Counted from the first letter of the stretch, positions 1 to 7,978 are shown. The stretch: DNA of 35,870 nucleotides from Candidatus Choladousia intestinavium (GCA_018712785.1 DVGK01000140.1:1-35870); one strand, 5' to 3'. Program-made: numbers and translations. The notes: a model not told the origin generated them from the letters alone.

Positions 1-71
1 ACAGAGTAAACTGCTAAAAATCAGAAAAGAGATGGCTGCGGTCATCCTTTTTTCTTTGAAGGGAAAGTACA

Positions 72-323
72 ATGGCTGAAAAAAGTTTTAAAGAACGTGT
101 TCGACTTGAAATGATAAATGCGGCGATACAATATAAACAGGTTTACGTGGACTATGAATACTTGATCTGCTCAGAAGCGTTTATTGAACAGGATTTTTAT
201 ATTGTGGCAGGAAGATAATTTTCAGCATTTAACGGGTGTTAATTCAACCCTTAGTCCGAAAGAATTCAAAAATATAAAGAAAAAATTCAACAGCTACTGT
301 GCGAAGAATTGCTAAAAGAATAG
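72..323 (+). pseudogene. Remnant of a PBECR4-type phage nuclease-domain gene, frameshifted and internally deleted
   Basis: An ATG at 72 opens a 48-codon frame (MAEKSFKERVRLEM...) that stops at 216-218. From about 214 the next frame continues with DNFQHLTGVNSTLSPKEF, the pattern I associate with PBECR4 domains (phage-Barnase-EndoU-ColicinE5/RelE-like nuclease 4). A second jump leads to YKEKIQQLLCEELLKE and a stop at 321-323. At least two frame changes and a deleted middle are therefore needed to rebuild one protein. The family name rests on motif memory, not a search. The intact members I know are small proteins found on phage and conjugative elements, so this may be the last trace of such an element. 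No other element genes are visible here. Confidence 0.6.
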
Positions 324-327
324 AATA

Positions 328-380
328 AATGCCAGAGCCAGAGTGTCCGTAAGGCCTCCGCTTCTGGCATTCTGTTTTTT
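328..380 (+). terminator. Rho-independent terminator after the PBECR4 remnant
   Basis: A perfect 9-bp stem (AATGCCAGA at 328-336 with TCTGGCATT at 363-371) is followed by CTG and six T at 375-380. On the minus strand the stem is followed by TTTATTCTA, so it may also stop transcripts of the minus-strand gene that ends at 419. A working terminator beside a dead gene suggests the decay was recent. Confidence 0.85.
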
Positions 381-418
381 AAAGTTCTTACTTCTTAATA
401 GTTCCTGGCGGCAAAGCC

Positions 419-853
419 TCACAGAAACTTCTGCACATCCTTCATCAGATCTTCCTCCGTGTGAACAATCTTTTTCGCCAGAGCGATACTCTGGGAGGAA
501 GCTCCCTGATATTCATTGATATAGCCGCTCAGGGTCTGAATCCCCATATTGCAGCCGTCCATGAGGAGCTTGGCTACCTGGCTGCTGTCGTCCCGCATCA
601 TCAGCTTCATTTCTGTGGTCAGCTTGGAGAAGGCAGAAGCCATCATGCCGGGCTCCTTCTCCTGGAGGCCTTCCTCCAGCAGCATTTTGGAGGCTTCCTC
701 CTCATAGGATTTATGTTTCTTGTCGCAGGTGTCTATAAGCTCTTTCAGTTCTTCGTTCTTTACATAGTCCCGCATCTGGTCAAAGCTGTTGATCGCCATC
801 TTGCATCCCAAGCTGCATTCCCGCAGCAAACCCCTGGTCTGTGGGTCCATCAT
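419..853 (-). CDS. Small four-helix-bundle (ferritin-like, DUF2383-like) hypothetical protein
   Basis: This 144-residue protein is predicted to be almost entirely helical, with helices near residues 8-27, 33-57, 68-105 and 108-143. It has no signal peptide or membrane segment. It is rich in Glu, Lys and Met and has early cysteines in LRECSLGC, followed by helices bearing H46 and H131. The layout resembles ferritin-like bundle proteins such as DUF2383/PA2169 and Coat_F-type spore proteins, but I cannot choose between them. The ATG at 853 is followed by a second ATG; an AGGAAGG ribosome site lies about 10 nt upstream. It stands alone between the terminator at 328-380 and the hydrolase gene that ends at 1049. 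Function unknown; a role in sporulation or stress is only inferred from fold. Confidence 0.75.
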   Translation of the reverse strand: MMDPQTRGLLRECSLGCKMAINSFDQMRDYVKNEELKELIDTCDKKHKSYEEEASKMLLEEGLQEKEPGMMASAFSKLTTEMKLMMRDDSSQVAKLLMDGCNMGIQTLSGYINEYQGASSQSIALAKKIVHTEEDLMKDVQKFL

Positions 854-944
854 AAAAATCCGTCCTTCCTGTTATAGAATTTACCGTAACCGTTCCAATA
901 CGCTGAAGGCATTGAGCGGAGACAATTTATCCGGTATCTCTTTC

Positions 945-959
945 GGAAATAGTATTTCC
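945..959. promoter_or_regulatory. Inverted repeat GGAAATA-g-TATTTCC, candidate operator
   Basis: Two perfect 7-bp arms (945-951 and 953-959) are separated by one base. They lie in the 195-bp non-coding gap upstream of the minus-strand helical-bundle gene, about 90 bp before its start codon. Position and symmetry fit a dimeric regulator site. No regulator is adjacent and there is no promoter that I can place firmly, so this is only a candidate. Confidence 0.3.
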
Positions 960-1048
960 CGAAAAGAAAGATTTTATTCCCGGGAAACGGAAGGAGAAAG
1001 TTTTAATGATCGACGAAGCTTGAGGAGGCTGTAAGAATCCGGCTCCCT

Positions 1049-2242
1049 TTACCGATGATTTTTTTGAAGCTTCAGCATAAAGCGCAGAGCCATTTCCGCT
1101 GCTTTCCTGCTTCCTGCCGGGCTGTACCCATGTCCTTCTCCCTGAAGAACCTCCAGTCTTGCTTCTTTATAGCGCTCCAGGGCTTTCCTGGAATACTGCA
1201 GAGGAACCACATCATCCTGGTCTCCGTGAATGATTAAGACTTCTTTATCAAAGCGTCCTATGGTCTGAAAGGGCCTGATCCGCCGGGCGTCCAGGGCGTA
1301 GATTTTTCCTAAGCTCATACCCCAGAATTCAATGGTATCTGGTATCTTTTCCTGAGAAGAGTATTTCTTCTCCCAGTCATCGGGAATACAGAACGCAGGA
1401 TAATACAGAATCATGCCCTTGACCGCTTCTGGATGGGAGGCGGCAGTAAGGGCGCTGACCAGGCCTCCCTGACTCCCTCCAAAGAGGAAAACGGAATCGG
1501 GAGAGACTGGTTTCAGGCGGCGGACACACTCCAGCACGTCTTCCAGATCTTCCTGTTCCGTGAGAACTGACATTTCCGCTGTTGAGCCGCTGCTGCTGGA
1601 GTTTACAGAACCGCCGCAGAAATCAAAGGCCAGGGCGGCGATGCCGTGGGAGGCGAAATATTCGCACTCACGGGAAAAATCTTTATAAGAACCATTGTAG
1701 CCGTGGCTGATGACGACAGCGGGGCAGGGCTCTGACGCCTCAGGCAGATAGAGCATGCCGCAGATCTGCTTGTCCTTTTTGGAAATCAGAAGTCTTTCTG
1801 ACACAAAACTGAAAGAGCCGGGCTGAAGGAAACTTTTTTCGGCAGCTTCAGAAGCAAAGATATGAATGATTACACCGTCCTTTACTCCTTCTACTGTTCC
1901 GGTAAGCTCTTCGGTCTCCATCCAGGCCAGGGACGGACTGTCTGTGACCAGAACAGGTCTGGTGCGAAGGACGCCGTCGGCGCCTTCCTGACCGTTATTT
2001 TCAATAAAAATGCGGCAGGGATTTCCCTGGAAGTCGGTTCCCTCCAGAATATACCGGGCCGAGAGCCTGGGTTTTTCGTCAGGAAAAATTCGCTGGGTAT
2101 CTACTCCGTGGGGAAGCACCCTCCCCTGAAAATATGGCCCTTCTGCAGTTCCGGAGAAGGGAATCATGCACACGGAGGATTTTTGGCCTTTCAGATTCAG
2201 GATTTCCTCCAGCAGCACATGGATGGTTAAAATTTTTTGCAT
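1049..2242 (-). CDS. DUF3237 domain fused to an alpha/beta-hydrolase
   Basis: The 397-residue protein has two parts. Residues 1-145 look like DUF3237, a small beta-barrel family, with the typical stretch ARYILEGTDFQGNPCRIFIE at 62-81. Residues about 150-395 form an alpha/beta-hydrolase of the dienelactone/peptidase S9 type: oxyanion-side HGYNGS at 180-185, nucleophile elbow GGSQGG with S257, acid D344 in HGDQDDVVP, and H371 in GEGHGY. All catalytic residues are present, so it should be an active serine esterase or peptidase. No signal peptide is visible, so it is cytoplasmic. It lies 59 nt after azlD on the same strand with its own GGGAGG site, so co-transcription is possible. The substrate is unknown; DUF3237 may bind the acyl or ligand part. 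Confidence 0.85.
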   Translation of the reverse strand: MQKILTIHVLLEEILNLKGQKSSVCMIPFSGTAEGPYFQGRVLPHGVDTQRIFPDEKPRLSARYILEGTDFQGNPCRIFIENNGQEGADGVLRTRPVLVTDSPSLAWMETEELTGTVEGVKDGVIIHIFASEAAEKSFLQPGSFSFVSERLLISKKDKQICGMLYLPEASEPCPAVVISHGYNGSYKDFSRECEYFASHGIAALAFDFCGGSVNSSSSGSTAEMSVLTEQEDLEDVLECVRRLKPVSPDSVFLFGGSQGGLVSALTAASHPEAVKGMILYYPAFCIPDDWEKKYSSQEKIPDTIEFWGMSLGKIYALDARRIRPFQTIGRFDKEVLIIHGDQDDVVPLQYSRKALERYKEARLEVLQGEGHGYSPAGSRKAAEMALRFMLKLQKNHR

Positions 2243-2301
2243 ATAGTCCTCCCTTTATAACAATACGGCAAGATCGTTTTTCGTGTTTATGACAGAAATT
2301 C

Positions 2302-2628
2302 TCAGAACACCATCTGTACCAGAAACATATAGCACACCGTTCCCCCGGCGATGGACAGAAGCATCTGCCTTTTCCAGAGATGGAGGGCGATGACCGCTAC
2401 GATGGAGATCAGCTCCGGAAGTCCGTGGCTGCCTGAAAGAGGATCCACGCTTCGCAGGCAGTAGATAACCAGGAGGCTGAATACGGCGGAGGGAAGCACC
2501 TTCCCCAGATACTGGATGTATTTAGGGGTAGGTTTTCCTACCGGGAAGATGATGAAGGGGAGAAAACGGGTTACCATAGTTCCCAGCACAATGGCCGCGA
2601 TTGTGAGAAGCTGCTGCGTTACAGTCAT
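2302..2628 (-). CDS. azlD: AzlD-type branched-chain amino acid export subunit
   Basis: This 108-residue protein is mostly membrane with about four hydrophobic segments. It shows AzlD hallmarks TRFLPF (20-25) and [10 protein letters not shown] (40-49). AzlD is the small partner of AzlC in a two-component permease exporting branched-chain amino acids and analogues such as azaleucine. I chose the ATG at 2628 because its ATG overlaps the azlC stop (ATGA), the usual layout of this pair. A longer frame upstream only runs through azlC in another frame. No AsnC/Lrp-type AzlB regulator is visible beside the pair, so its control is unknown. Confidence 0.92.
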   Translation of the reverse strand: MTVTQQLLTIAAIVLGTMVTRFLPFIIFPVGKPTPKYIQYLGKVLPSAVFSLLVIYCLRSVDPLSGSHGLPELISIVAVIALHLWKRQMLLSIAGGTVCYMFLVQMVF

Positions 2629-3353
2629 TTGGAATTTCCTCCTTCTGGTATTAGTGCCCGGTCTTCCAGGGGTTTTCTCAGCAGGGTCAGGACGCCGAGA
2701 ATGCCGATCATGGAAGGAATGATAAAGTCGTCGGAGCCAAAGGCGATCAGGCAGAGAATGGAGATTCCCATGCCGGCCAGGGCGCTGGTGTGGTTTTTCT
2801 CTTTCAGCCACTGATCCAGGAAGATGACTGTGAACATGGCGGTCATGACAAAGTCCAGCCCCTCTGTATTAAAATGAATCAGAGAGCCGAAGATTCCGCC
2901 CAGAGTGGCACCGAAGAACCAGTAGAAATGGTTCAGAAGAGTGACGAAAAACATGAACCAGCCCCGGTCCACATCCTTCGGAATCTCTGCGGTATAGTTA
3001 ATGGAAAAGCTTTCATCGCACATGCCGAAAATAAGATAAAACTTTTTCCAGCCAAGTCCCCGGTATTTGTCCAGCATGGAAATCCCGTAGAAAAGATGCC
3101 TTGCGTTGATCATCAGAGTCATGACGAAGGCCTGAAAAGGGTCAAAGGATCCCAGCAGCAGATTTACAGCCACGAATTCCATGGAACCGGCGAAAATCGT
3201 AAGGCTCATCAACATGGGGTACCAGAAGCTGAAGCCGGAGACATTCATGTAGATGCCATAGGTAAGCCCCAGAAACCAGAAACCGGCCAGAATAGGAATC
3301 GTATGGGGGAAGGCTGCTTTCAGCGCTTTCTTTTGTACAGATAATTTTTGCAT
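2625..3353 (-). CDS. azlC: AzlC-type branched-chain amino acid exporter, large subunit
   Basis: This 242-residue integral membrane protein belongs to the AzlC/YgaZ family. It has the conserved FAGSMEF at 54-60 and NARHLFYG at 83-90. Several hydrophobic helices follow, including a C-terminal pair near 190-225. With AzlD it should form an inner-membrane exporter for valine, leucine, isoleucine or analogues. A GGGAG site precedes the start by about 10 nt. Its length matches the family. The last codons overlap azlD by 4 nt, so translation is probably coupled. The 230-bp gap upstream is shared with the divergent cca gene and must hold the promoters of both. Confidence 0.93.
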   Translation of the reverse strand: MQKLSVQKKALKAAFPHTIPILAGFWFLGLTYGIYMNVSGFSFWYPMLMSLTIFAGSMEFVAVNLLLGSFDPFQAFVMTLMINARHLFYGISMLDKYRGLGWKKFYLIFGMCDESFSINYTAEIPKDVDRGWFMFFVTLLNHFYWFFGATLGGIFGSLIHFNTEGLDFVMTAMFTVIFLDQWLKEKNHTSALAGMGISILCLIAFGSDDFIIPSMIGILGVLTLLRKPLEDRALIPEGGNSK

Positions 3354-3512
3354 AGTAGATAACTCCCAGGATGAAACAAATAGAAAACACGCTCCGCGAA
3401 CTTTCTATTGTCATGAATTAGTCCCCTCTGCCAGCAGAGCGGCCAATATCCAGTTTATCACTGGAAAAAATCAGAATCAATATTTTCTTTTACGAAAAGG
3501 AGAAAACGTGTT

Positions 3513-3593
3513 ATGATTAAGAAGACCGCAGGCCGCGGTGGTCTGCGGCAGGGAAGTATGACGACTGCCAGAAAGGGAAAAGAATGTATATAG
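3513..3593 (+). CDS. Possible short basic leader peptide overlapping the cca start
   Basis: ATG at 3513 follows AAAAGGAG (3495-3502) by 10 nt and opens 26 codons (MIKKTAGRGGLRQGSMTTAR...). The frame ends with a TAG at 3591-3593, inside the first codons of cca. The peptide is strongly basic with no cysteine pair or hydrophobic core. Its coding region contains a 9-bp hairpin (3526-3534 with 3540-3548, one G-U pair). The ribosome site and overlap suggest translational coupling into cca. The frame is too short to prove coding; it could be chance within an untranslated leader. Confidence 0.3.
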   Translation: MIKKTAGRGGLRQGSMTTARKGKECI

Positions 3594-4942
3594 AAATTCC
3601 GGAAAAAGTTGGACAGATTCTGGATGTTCTCCACGGACACGGGTATGAGGCCTATATTGTGGGAGGATGTGTCAGGGATGCTGTTTTTGGAAAGGACCCG
3701 GAGGACTGGGATATTACCACTTCGGCGGCTCCGGATCAGGTAAAGGAGCTTTTTCCCAGAACCATCGACACGGGAATTGAGCATGGGACCGTTACGGTTA
3801 TGATAGAGAAGGAGGGCTTTGAGGTCACTACCTACCGGGTAGACGGTGAGTATGAGGACATGCGCCATCCTAAAAATGTATACTTTACGAAAAATCTCAG
3901 GGAGGATCTTCAGAGAAGGGATTTCACCATCAATGCCATGGCATATTCCAAGGAAAGCGGCCTGATTGACATTTTTGGCGGCAGAAAGGATATGCGGGAT
4001 AAGGTCATCCGCTGTGTGGGAAGTCCCAAGGAACGCTTTTCCGAGGATGCTCTGAGGATGCTCAGGGCGGTCCGTTTCGCCGCCCGTCTGGGATTTTCCC
4101 TGGAGGAAGAGTTAAAGGAAACCATCCGGGAGATGGCGGGGAATCTTACGCATATCAGCAAAGAGAGAATTCAGACAGAGATTGTGAAGCTCCTCACCTC
4201 CCAGCATCCGGACTGGCTGCGGCTGGCGTACGAGACCGGGATTACAGAGGTGATTCTGCCGGAGTTTGACCGGATCATGCAGCAGCGGCAGAATAATCCC
4301 CACCACGCCTACACCACAGGGGAGCACACACTGGAGGCGCTGAAGCATATTGAGCCTGACAAGACTCTGCGTCTGACCATGCTGTTTCATGATATGGGAA
4401 AGCCGGAGGTGTTTACTACGGATGAAAAGGGAATCGATCATTTTAAGGGACACGCGGCCCACAGCGCCGTGATCGCGGAGCGGATTCTCAGGGAGCTGAA
4501 GTTTGACCTGAATACCATACGAAAGGTGACAAGACTGGTAAAATACCACTCGCTTTATCCGCAGCTTTCCGGGAAAGGGGTGCGAATGTGCGCAAACCAG
4601 ATCGGACCGGAATTCTTTGATGACTTTCTGAAAGTAAAAAGGGCCGACATCCTGGCCCAGCACCCTTCTGTAATCGGGGATAAGGTGATCTACCTGGAAC
4701 AGGTGGAGCGTATCTGGAGAGACATCCGCATGATGGGGGACTGCCTTTCTCTGAAAGAGATGAAGATCAGTGGAAAGGATCTGATCCAGGACGGAATGAA
4801 GCCGGGGCCCCGGGTGGGGGAGGTTCTGGAAGAGCTTTTGAGGCAGGTTCTGGAAAATCCTCTGAAAAATGACAGAGACTACCTTCTCTCAGAGGCCCGG
4901 CGCCTTAGAGCGGACAATGAAGGAAGCGGTCCTTCGATGTAA
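3584..4942 (+). CDS. cca: CCA tRNA nucleotidyltransferase with HD domain
   Basis: This 452-residue class II nucleotidyltransferase adds or repairs the 3'-CCA end of tRNAs in the cytoplasm. The N-terminal head has GGCVRD (27-32), catalytic metal site DWD (41-43) and RRDFTINAMA (111-120). The neck carries EDALRMLRAVRFAARLGF (154-171), the RNA-binding/ERhxxExxxhh region. An HD phosphohydrolase-type domain starts with LFHDMGKP (H269, D270) and has further histidines at 286-293. This architecture is the standard CCA enzyme of Clostridia. The ATG is preceded by AAAGGG 6 nt upstream. The gene is followed by a 123-nt gap before the Nudix gene. Whether it adds the full CCA or only part cannot be decided by eye. 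Confidence 0.95.
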   Translation: MYIEIPEKVGQILDVLHGHGYEAYIVGGCVRDAVFGKDPEDWDITTSAAPDQVKELFPRTIDTGIEHGTVTVMIEKEGFEVTTYRVDGEYEDMRHPKNVYFTKNLREDLQRRDFTINAMAYSKESGLIDIFGGRKDMRDKVIRCVGSPKERFSEDALRMLRAVRFAARLGFSLEEELKETIREMAGNLTHISKERIQTEIVKLLTSQHPDWLRLAYETGITEVILPEFDRIMQQRQNNPHHAYTTGEHTLEALKHIEPDKTLRLTMLFHDMGKPEVFTTDEKGIDHFKGHAAHSAVIAERILRELKFDLNTIRKVTRLVKYHSLYPQLSGKGVRMCANQIGPEFFDDFLKVKRADILAQHPSVIGDKVIYLEQVERIWRDIRMMGDCLSLKEMKISGKDLIQDGMKPGPRVGEVLEELLRQVLENPLKNDRDYLLSEARRLRADNEGSGPSM

Positions 4943-4997
4943 GGCTTGTGGAGGACGTCCGCGATTTAGATAGATTTAGATAAAGGAAGAAATCAGC

Positions 4998-5038
4998 GCG
5001 GCAAACGTCAAAGCGGAAAGAAGCAGGACGTTTGCCGC
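4998..5038 (+). promoter_or_regulatory. Perfect 12-bp hairpin between cca and the Nudix operon
   Basis: GCGGCAAACGTC (4998-5009) pairs perfectly with GACGTTTGCCGC (5027-5038) across a 17-nt loop. No T-run follows on the plus strand. Instead the Nudix ribosome site AAGGAGGAGG starts about 7 nt after the stem. It could be a degenerate cca terminator, an mRNA-stabilising 5' structure or an operator. A 10-bp tandem duplication (GATTTAGATA twice, 4963-4982) sits just upstream. Confidence 0.6.
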
Positions 5039-5065
5039 AGAAACAAGGAGGAGGCAGAGTAAGAG

Positions 5066-6127
5066 ATGGGAAAGACAGCATTTACCACTCTTTGCTATAT
5101 AGAGAAGGAAGGACAGTATCTGATGCTCCATAGGACCGGCAGAAAGATGGATGGAAATCAGGATAAGTGGATTGGGATCGGAGGCCATGTAGAAGAGGGG
5201 GAGAGTCCCGAGGAATGTCTGCTGCGGGAGGTAAAGGAGGAGACAGGGCTGACTCTTCTGGAATGGAAGTTCAGAGGAATCGTAACCTTCACCTCGGATC
5301 AGTGGCCGGCGGAGTATATGTGCCTTTATACGGGGGGACGTTTCAAAAAAGAGGAGGGCTCCGGCACAGACGGCGGCCTTTTTCTCTGCCCGGAGGGAGA
5401 GCTGCAGTGGATGGACAAAAGAAAGGTGACGCAGCAGAAAATCTGGGATGGAGACCGGATTTTTCTGCGGCTTCTGGAGGAAGACAGCCCTTTCTTCTCT
5501 CTGAAATTAAGCTACAGGGGAGAGCGGTTGGTTTACGCGGCGCTGGATGGCCGGGAGCTGGAGCTTTTTGACCTGTGCCTGCCGGACGGCACGCCAACAG
5601 GGCATGTGACGGATCGGGAGACTGCTCATGCCTGGGGGCTGATGCATCCCACTGCCCATGTGTGGGTGGTGCGAAAAAACGGAAGCTCCGGAAAGTGGGA
5701 GCTTCTGCTTCAGAAGCGGAGCAGCCGGAAGGATTCCTTTCCGGGCTGCTATGACACCTCCAGCGCGGGCCACATCCGTTCCGGAGAAGAGGCTCTCCCT
5801 TCGGCGATTCGGGAGCTTTCTGAGGAGCTGGGGATCCGGGCGGAGCCGGAGGAGCTCCATTATGCCGGCATCTATGACAGCGGGGATATTCTGGCGGAAT
5901 TCGGAGGCAGACCTTTCCACGACCGGGAGATTTCTAACGTATACGTATATGAGAAGCCGGTGAGGGAAAAGGAGCTGAAGCTTCAGGAAGAGGAAGTAGA
6001 GGGAGTCCTCTGGGTTCCCTATGAGGAATGCCTGGCCTGGGTGAAGGCTGAAGACCCAAAGATTTGTACAAACATAAAAAGTCTGGAAATTTTAGGTCAA
6101 TATTTATACGAGAGGGAGACATTATGA
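5066..6127 (+). CDS. Tandem double-Nudix hydrolase
   Basis: The 353-residue protein joins two complete Nudix domains. The first (1-150) resembles MutT/8-oxo-dGTP diphosphatases and has a full Gx5Ex7REUxEExGU box at 40-62 (E46, R54, E55, E58, E59). The second (about 163-353) resembles the IPP-isomerase-like Nudix branch, with GLMHPTAHVW at 191-200 and a full box at 235-257 (E241, R249, E250, E253, E254). Both metal sites look intact, so two different nucleoside-diphosphate-type substrates could be hydrolysed. Single-domain relatives of each half are common; the fusion looks less usual. A strong AAGGAGGAGG lies upstream of the ATG. The stop overlaps the next gene (ATGA), so it is translated with the DMT transporter. 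Confidence 0.9.
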   Translation: MGKTAFTTLCYIEKEGQYLMLHRTGRKMDGNQDKWIGIGGHVEEGESPEECLLREVKEETGLTLLEWKFRGIVTFTSDQWPAEYMCLYTGGRFKKEEGSGTDGGLFLCPEGELQWMDKRKVTQQKIWDGDRIFLRLLEEDSPFFSLKLSYRGERLVYAALDGRELELFDLCLPDGTPTGHVTDRETAHAWGLMHPTAHVWVVRKNGSSGKWELLLQKRSSRKDSFPGCYDTSSAGHIRSGEEALPSAIRELSEELGIRAEPEELHYAGIYDSGDILAEFGGRPFHDREISNVYVYEKPVREKELKLQEEEVEGVLWVPYEECLAWVKAEDPKICTNIKSLEILGQYLYERETL

Positions 6128-7065
6128 AAAAATTACCGTGGAGAAATTCTCTGCTGCTTTTTCTGACGGCGCTGATCTGGGGCGTCGCTTTTGTTGCGCA
6201 GAGCGTAGGAATGGATTACGTAGGAGCATTTACTTTCAGCTTTTCCAGATGCATCATTGGAGGCGTCGTGCTGATCCCCTGCATCTGGTTTCTGAACCGC
6301 AGAAAAGAGGAAGAACCGGAGAAAAAAGCTTCTGAGAAGAGAGATAAAAAAGCAGAAAGAAGAATCTGCGTTATAGGAGGCGTCTGCTGCGGAATTGCCC
6401 TGTTTTTTGCCAGCAACCTCCAGCAGTTCGGCTTAAAATATACGACGGTGGGGAAAGCCGGTTTCATTACGGCCCTTTATATTATTCTGGTTCCGGTTCT
6501 GGGGCTGTTTATGAAAAAAAGAGTACAGGGCAAGGTCTGGATCAGTGTGACCCTGGCGGTGGCAGGTCTGTATCTGCTGTGCATCACAGACGGCTTTTCC
6601 CTTGGCACAGGAGATCTTCTGGTGCTGCTGTGCGCCCTGATGTTCTCTGTACATATTCTGGTGATCGATTATTTTTCGCCAAAAACAGACGGGGTAAAGA
6701 TGTCCTGCATCCAGTTCTTTGTCTGCGGGATTCTGTCCGGCATTGCCATGCTGATTTTTGAGGAGCCGAGCCTGGGCGCCCTTCTTCAGGCATGGATGCC
6801 CATTCTGTATGCCGGCGTGCTGTCCTGCGGGGTGGCATACACCCTGCAGATTGTGGGACAGAAGGATATGGATCCCACAGTGGCCTCACTGATTCTCAGT
6901 CTGGAATCCGTAGTGTCCGTGCTGGCCGGCTGGGTACTCCTGGGGCAGAGACTGAGTCTCAGGGAGATTTCCGGCTGCGTCCTGATGTTTGCCGCTATTA
7001 TTCTGGCGCAGCTTCCGGGGAAAAAGCCGGCGGGGAGTGTTTCAGATGAACGGGAACCCGCTTAG
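6124..7065 (+). CDS. DMT-superfamily (EamA) permease
   Basis: The 313-residue protein has about ten membrane helices in two EamA repeats (about 8-150 and 160-300). Motifs such as LIWGVAFVAQ (18-27) near the first helix and a second-repeat LESVVSVLAGW fit the RhaT/EamA group of metabolite exporters. A long charged loop, residues 60-80 and rich in Lys and Glu, separates helices 2 and 3. The ATG at 6124 overlaps the Nudix stop by 4 nt, which supports this start over a longer upstream frame. The end overlaps the radical SAM gene by 20 nt, so all three genes form one transcript. The substrate is unknown; amino acid or metabolite export is the family norm. Confidence 0.9.
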   Translation: MKKLPWRNSLLLFLTALIWGVAFVAQSVGMDYVGAFTFSFSRCIIGGVVLIPCIWFLNRRKEEEPEKKASEKRDKKAERRICVIGGVCCGIALFFASNLQQFGLKYTTVGKAGFITALYIILVPVLGLFMKKRVQGKVWISVTLAVAGLYLLCITDGFSLGTGDLLVLLCALMFSVHILVIDYFSPKTDGVKMSCIQFFVCGILSGIAMLIFEEPSLGALLQAWMPILYAGVLSCGVAYTLQIVGQKDMDPTVASLILSLESVVSVLAGWVLLGQRLSLREISGCVLMFAAIILAQLPGKKPAGSVSDEREPA

Positions 7066-7975
7066 AGAAGAGAGGAATCTTCCGGGCTGCCGTCTCTGCC
7101 CCCGGGCGTGCGGCGCGGACCGGGCAGCAGGGGAAGAAGGGCTGTGCGGGGCAGGAAAAGAAATCCGGATTGCCAGGGCAGCCCTTCACTTCTGGGAGGA
7201 GCCCTGTATTTCCGGGACGAAAGGATCCGGTGCTGTGTTTTTTTCCGGCTGTCCCTTAAGATGCGTTTACTGCCAGAACCGGGAGATCTCCCGGGGGCTG
7301 GCTGGCGCCTCGGTGTCCGTCGAAAGACTTGCGGAGATTTTTATGGAGCTTCAGGAGCAGCAGGCTAATAATATCAATCTTGTAACAGCGGGCCACTATC
7401 TTCCTCAGGTACGGGAAGCCCTGCTTCTGGCAAAGGGCAGGGGCCTCTCCGTACCGGTGGTGTATAATACCAGCAGCTATGAAAAGCCGGAAGCTTTAAG
7501 AATGCTGGAGGGGCTGGTGGATATCTATCTCCCGGATCTTAAGTACCTGGATCCTGACCTGGCGGGAAATTACTCAAAGGCCCTGGACTATCCGGAGCGG
7601 GCAATGGAAGCCATTCAGGAAATGGTTCGCCAGGTTCCGGAGCCGGAATTTGACAGCCGCGGCATCATGAAAAAGGGCGTCATTGTCCGGCATCTTCTGC
7701 TGCCAGGGCATGTGCGGGAGGGAAAGCGGATCGTCCGGTATCTTCATGAGACGTACGGGAACCGGATCTATATCAGTCTCATGAATCAGTATACGCCCAC
7801 AGAGGCAGTAAAGACGGATTCTCTTCTGGGGAGAAAGGCGACTAAAAGAGAGTATGAGAGGCTCCTTAATTATGCCATGGAAACCGGAGTGGAGCAGGGA
7901 TTCTTCCAGGAGGGAGACACGGCCCGGGAGAGCTTTATCCCGCCCTTTGACCTGGAGGGAGTATATTCAAAATGA
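7046..7975 (+). CDS. PflX-type radical SAM protein (COG1313-like)
   Basis: The 309-residue protein carries the radical SAM cluster motif C69-PLR-C73-VY-C76 followed by QN, as in pyruvate formate-lyase activating enzymes. It also has an N-terminal cysteine set, C15xxC18xxxC22 and C34, typical of the uncharacterised PflX group. This could hold a second Fe-S site or zinc. The family is annotated as an activase relative, but its target is not established. I chose ATG 7046 because GGGGAG lies just upstream and homology seems to begin there; a longer frame starts inside the DMT gene. It is the last gene of the overlapping Nudix-DMT-radical SAM unit and is followed directly by a strong terminator. 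Confidence 0.88.
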   Translation: MNGNPLREERNLPGCRLCPRACGADRAAGEEGLCGAGKEIRIARAALHFWEEPCISGTKGSGAVFFSGCPLRCVYCQNREISRGLAGASVSVERLAEIFMELQEQQANNINLVTAGHYLPQVREALLLAKGRGLSVPVVYNTSSYEKPEALRMLEGLVDIYLPDLKYLDPDLAGNYSKALDYPERAMEAIQEMVRQVPEPEFDSRGIMKKGVIVRHLLLPGHVREGKRIVRYLHETYGNRIYISLMNQYTPTEAVKTDSLLGRKATKREYERLLNYAMETGVEQGFFQEGDTARESFIPPFDLEGVYSK

Positions 7976-7978
7976 ATC

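Noticed and set aside
461..877. 138-codon plus-strand frame opposite the helical-bundle gene
   Set aside because: Antisense shadow: no ribosome site, atypical composition, and the minus strand encodes a coherent helical protein.
2302..2811. 169-codon long form of AzlD
   Set aside because: The first 61 codons read azlC in another frame; the ATGA overlap and family length support the start at 2628.
3142..3414. 90-codon minus-strand frame at the azlC start
   Set aside because: Starts out of frame before azlC and then runs through it in another frame, with no family resemblance.
4112..4663. 183-codon minus-strand frame within cca
   Set aside because: Shadow of a GC-balanced conserved gene.
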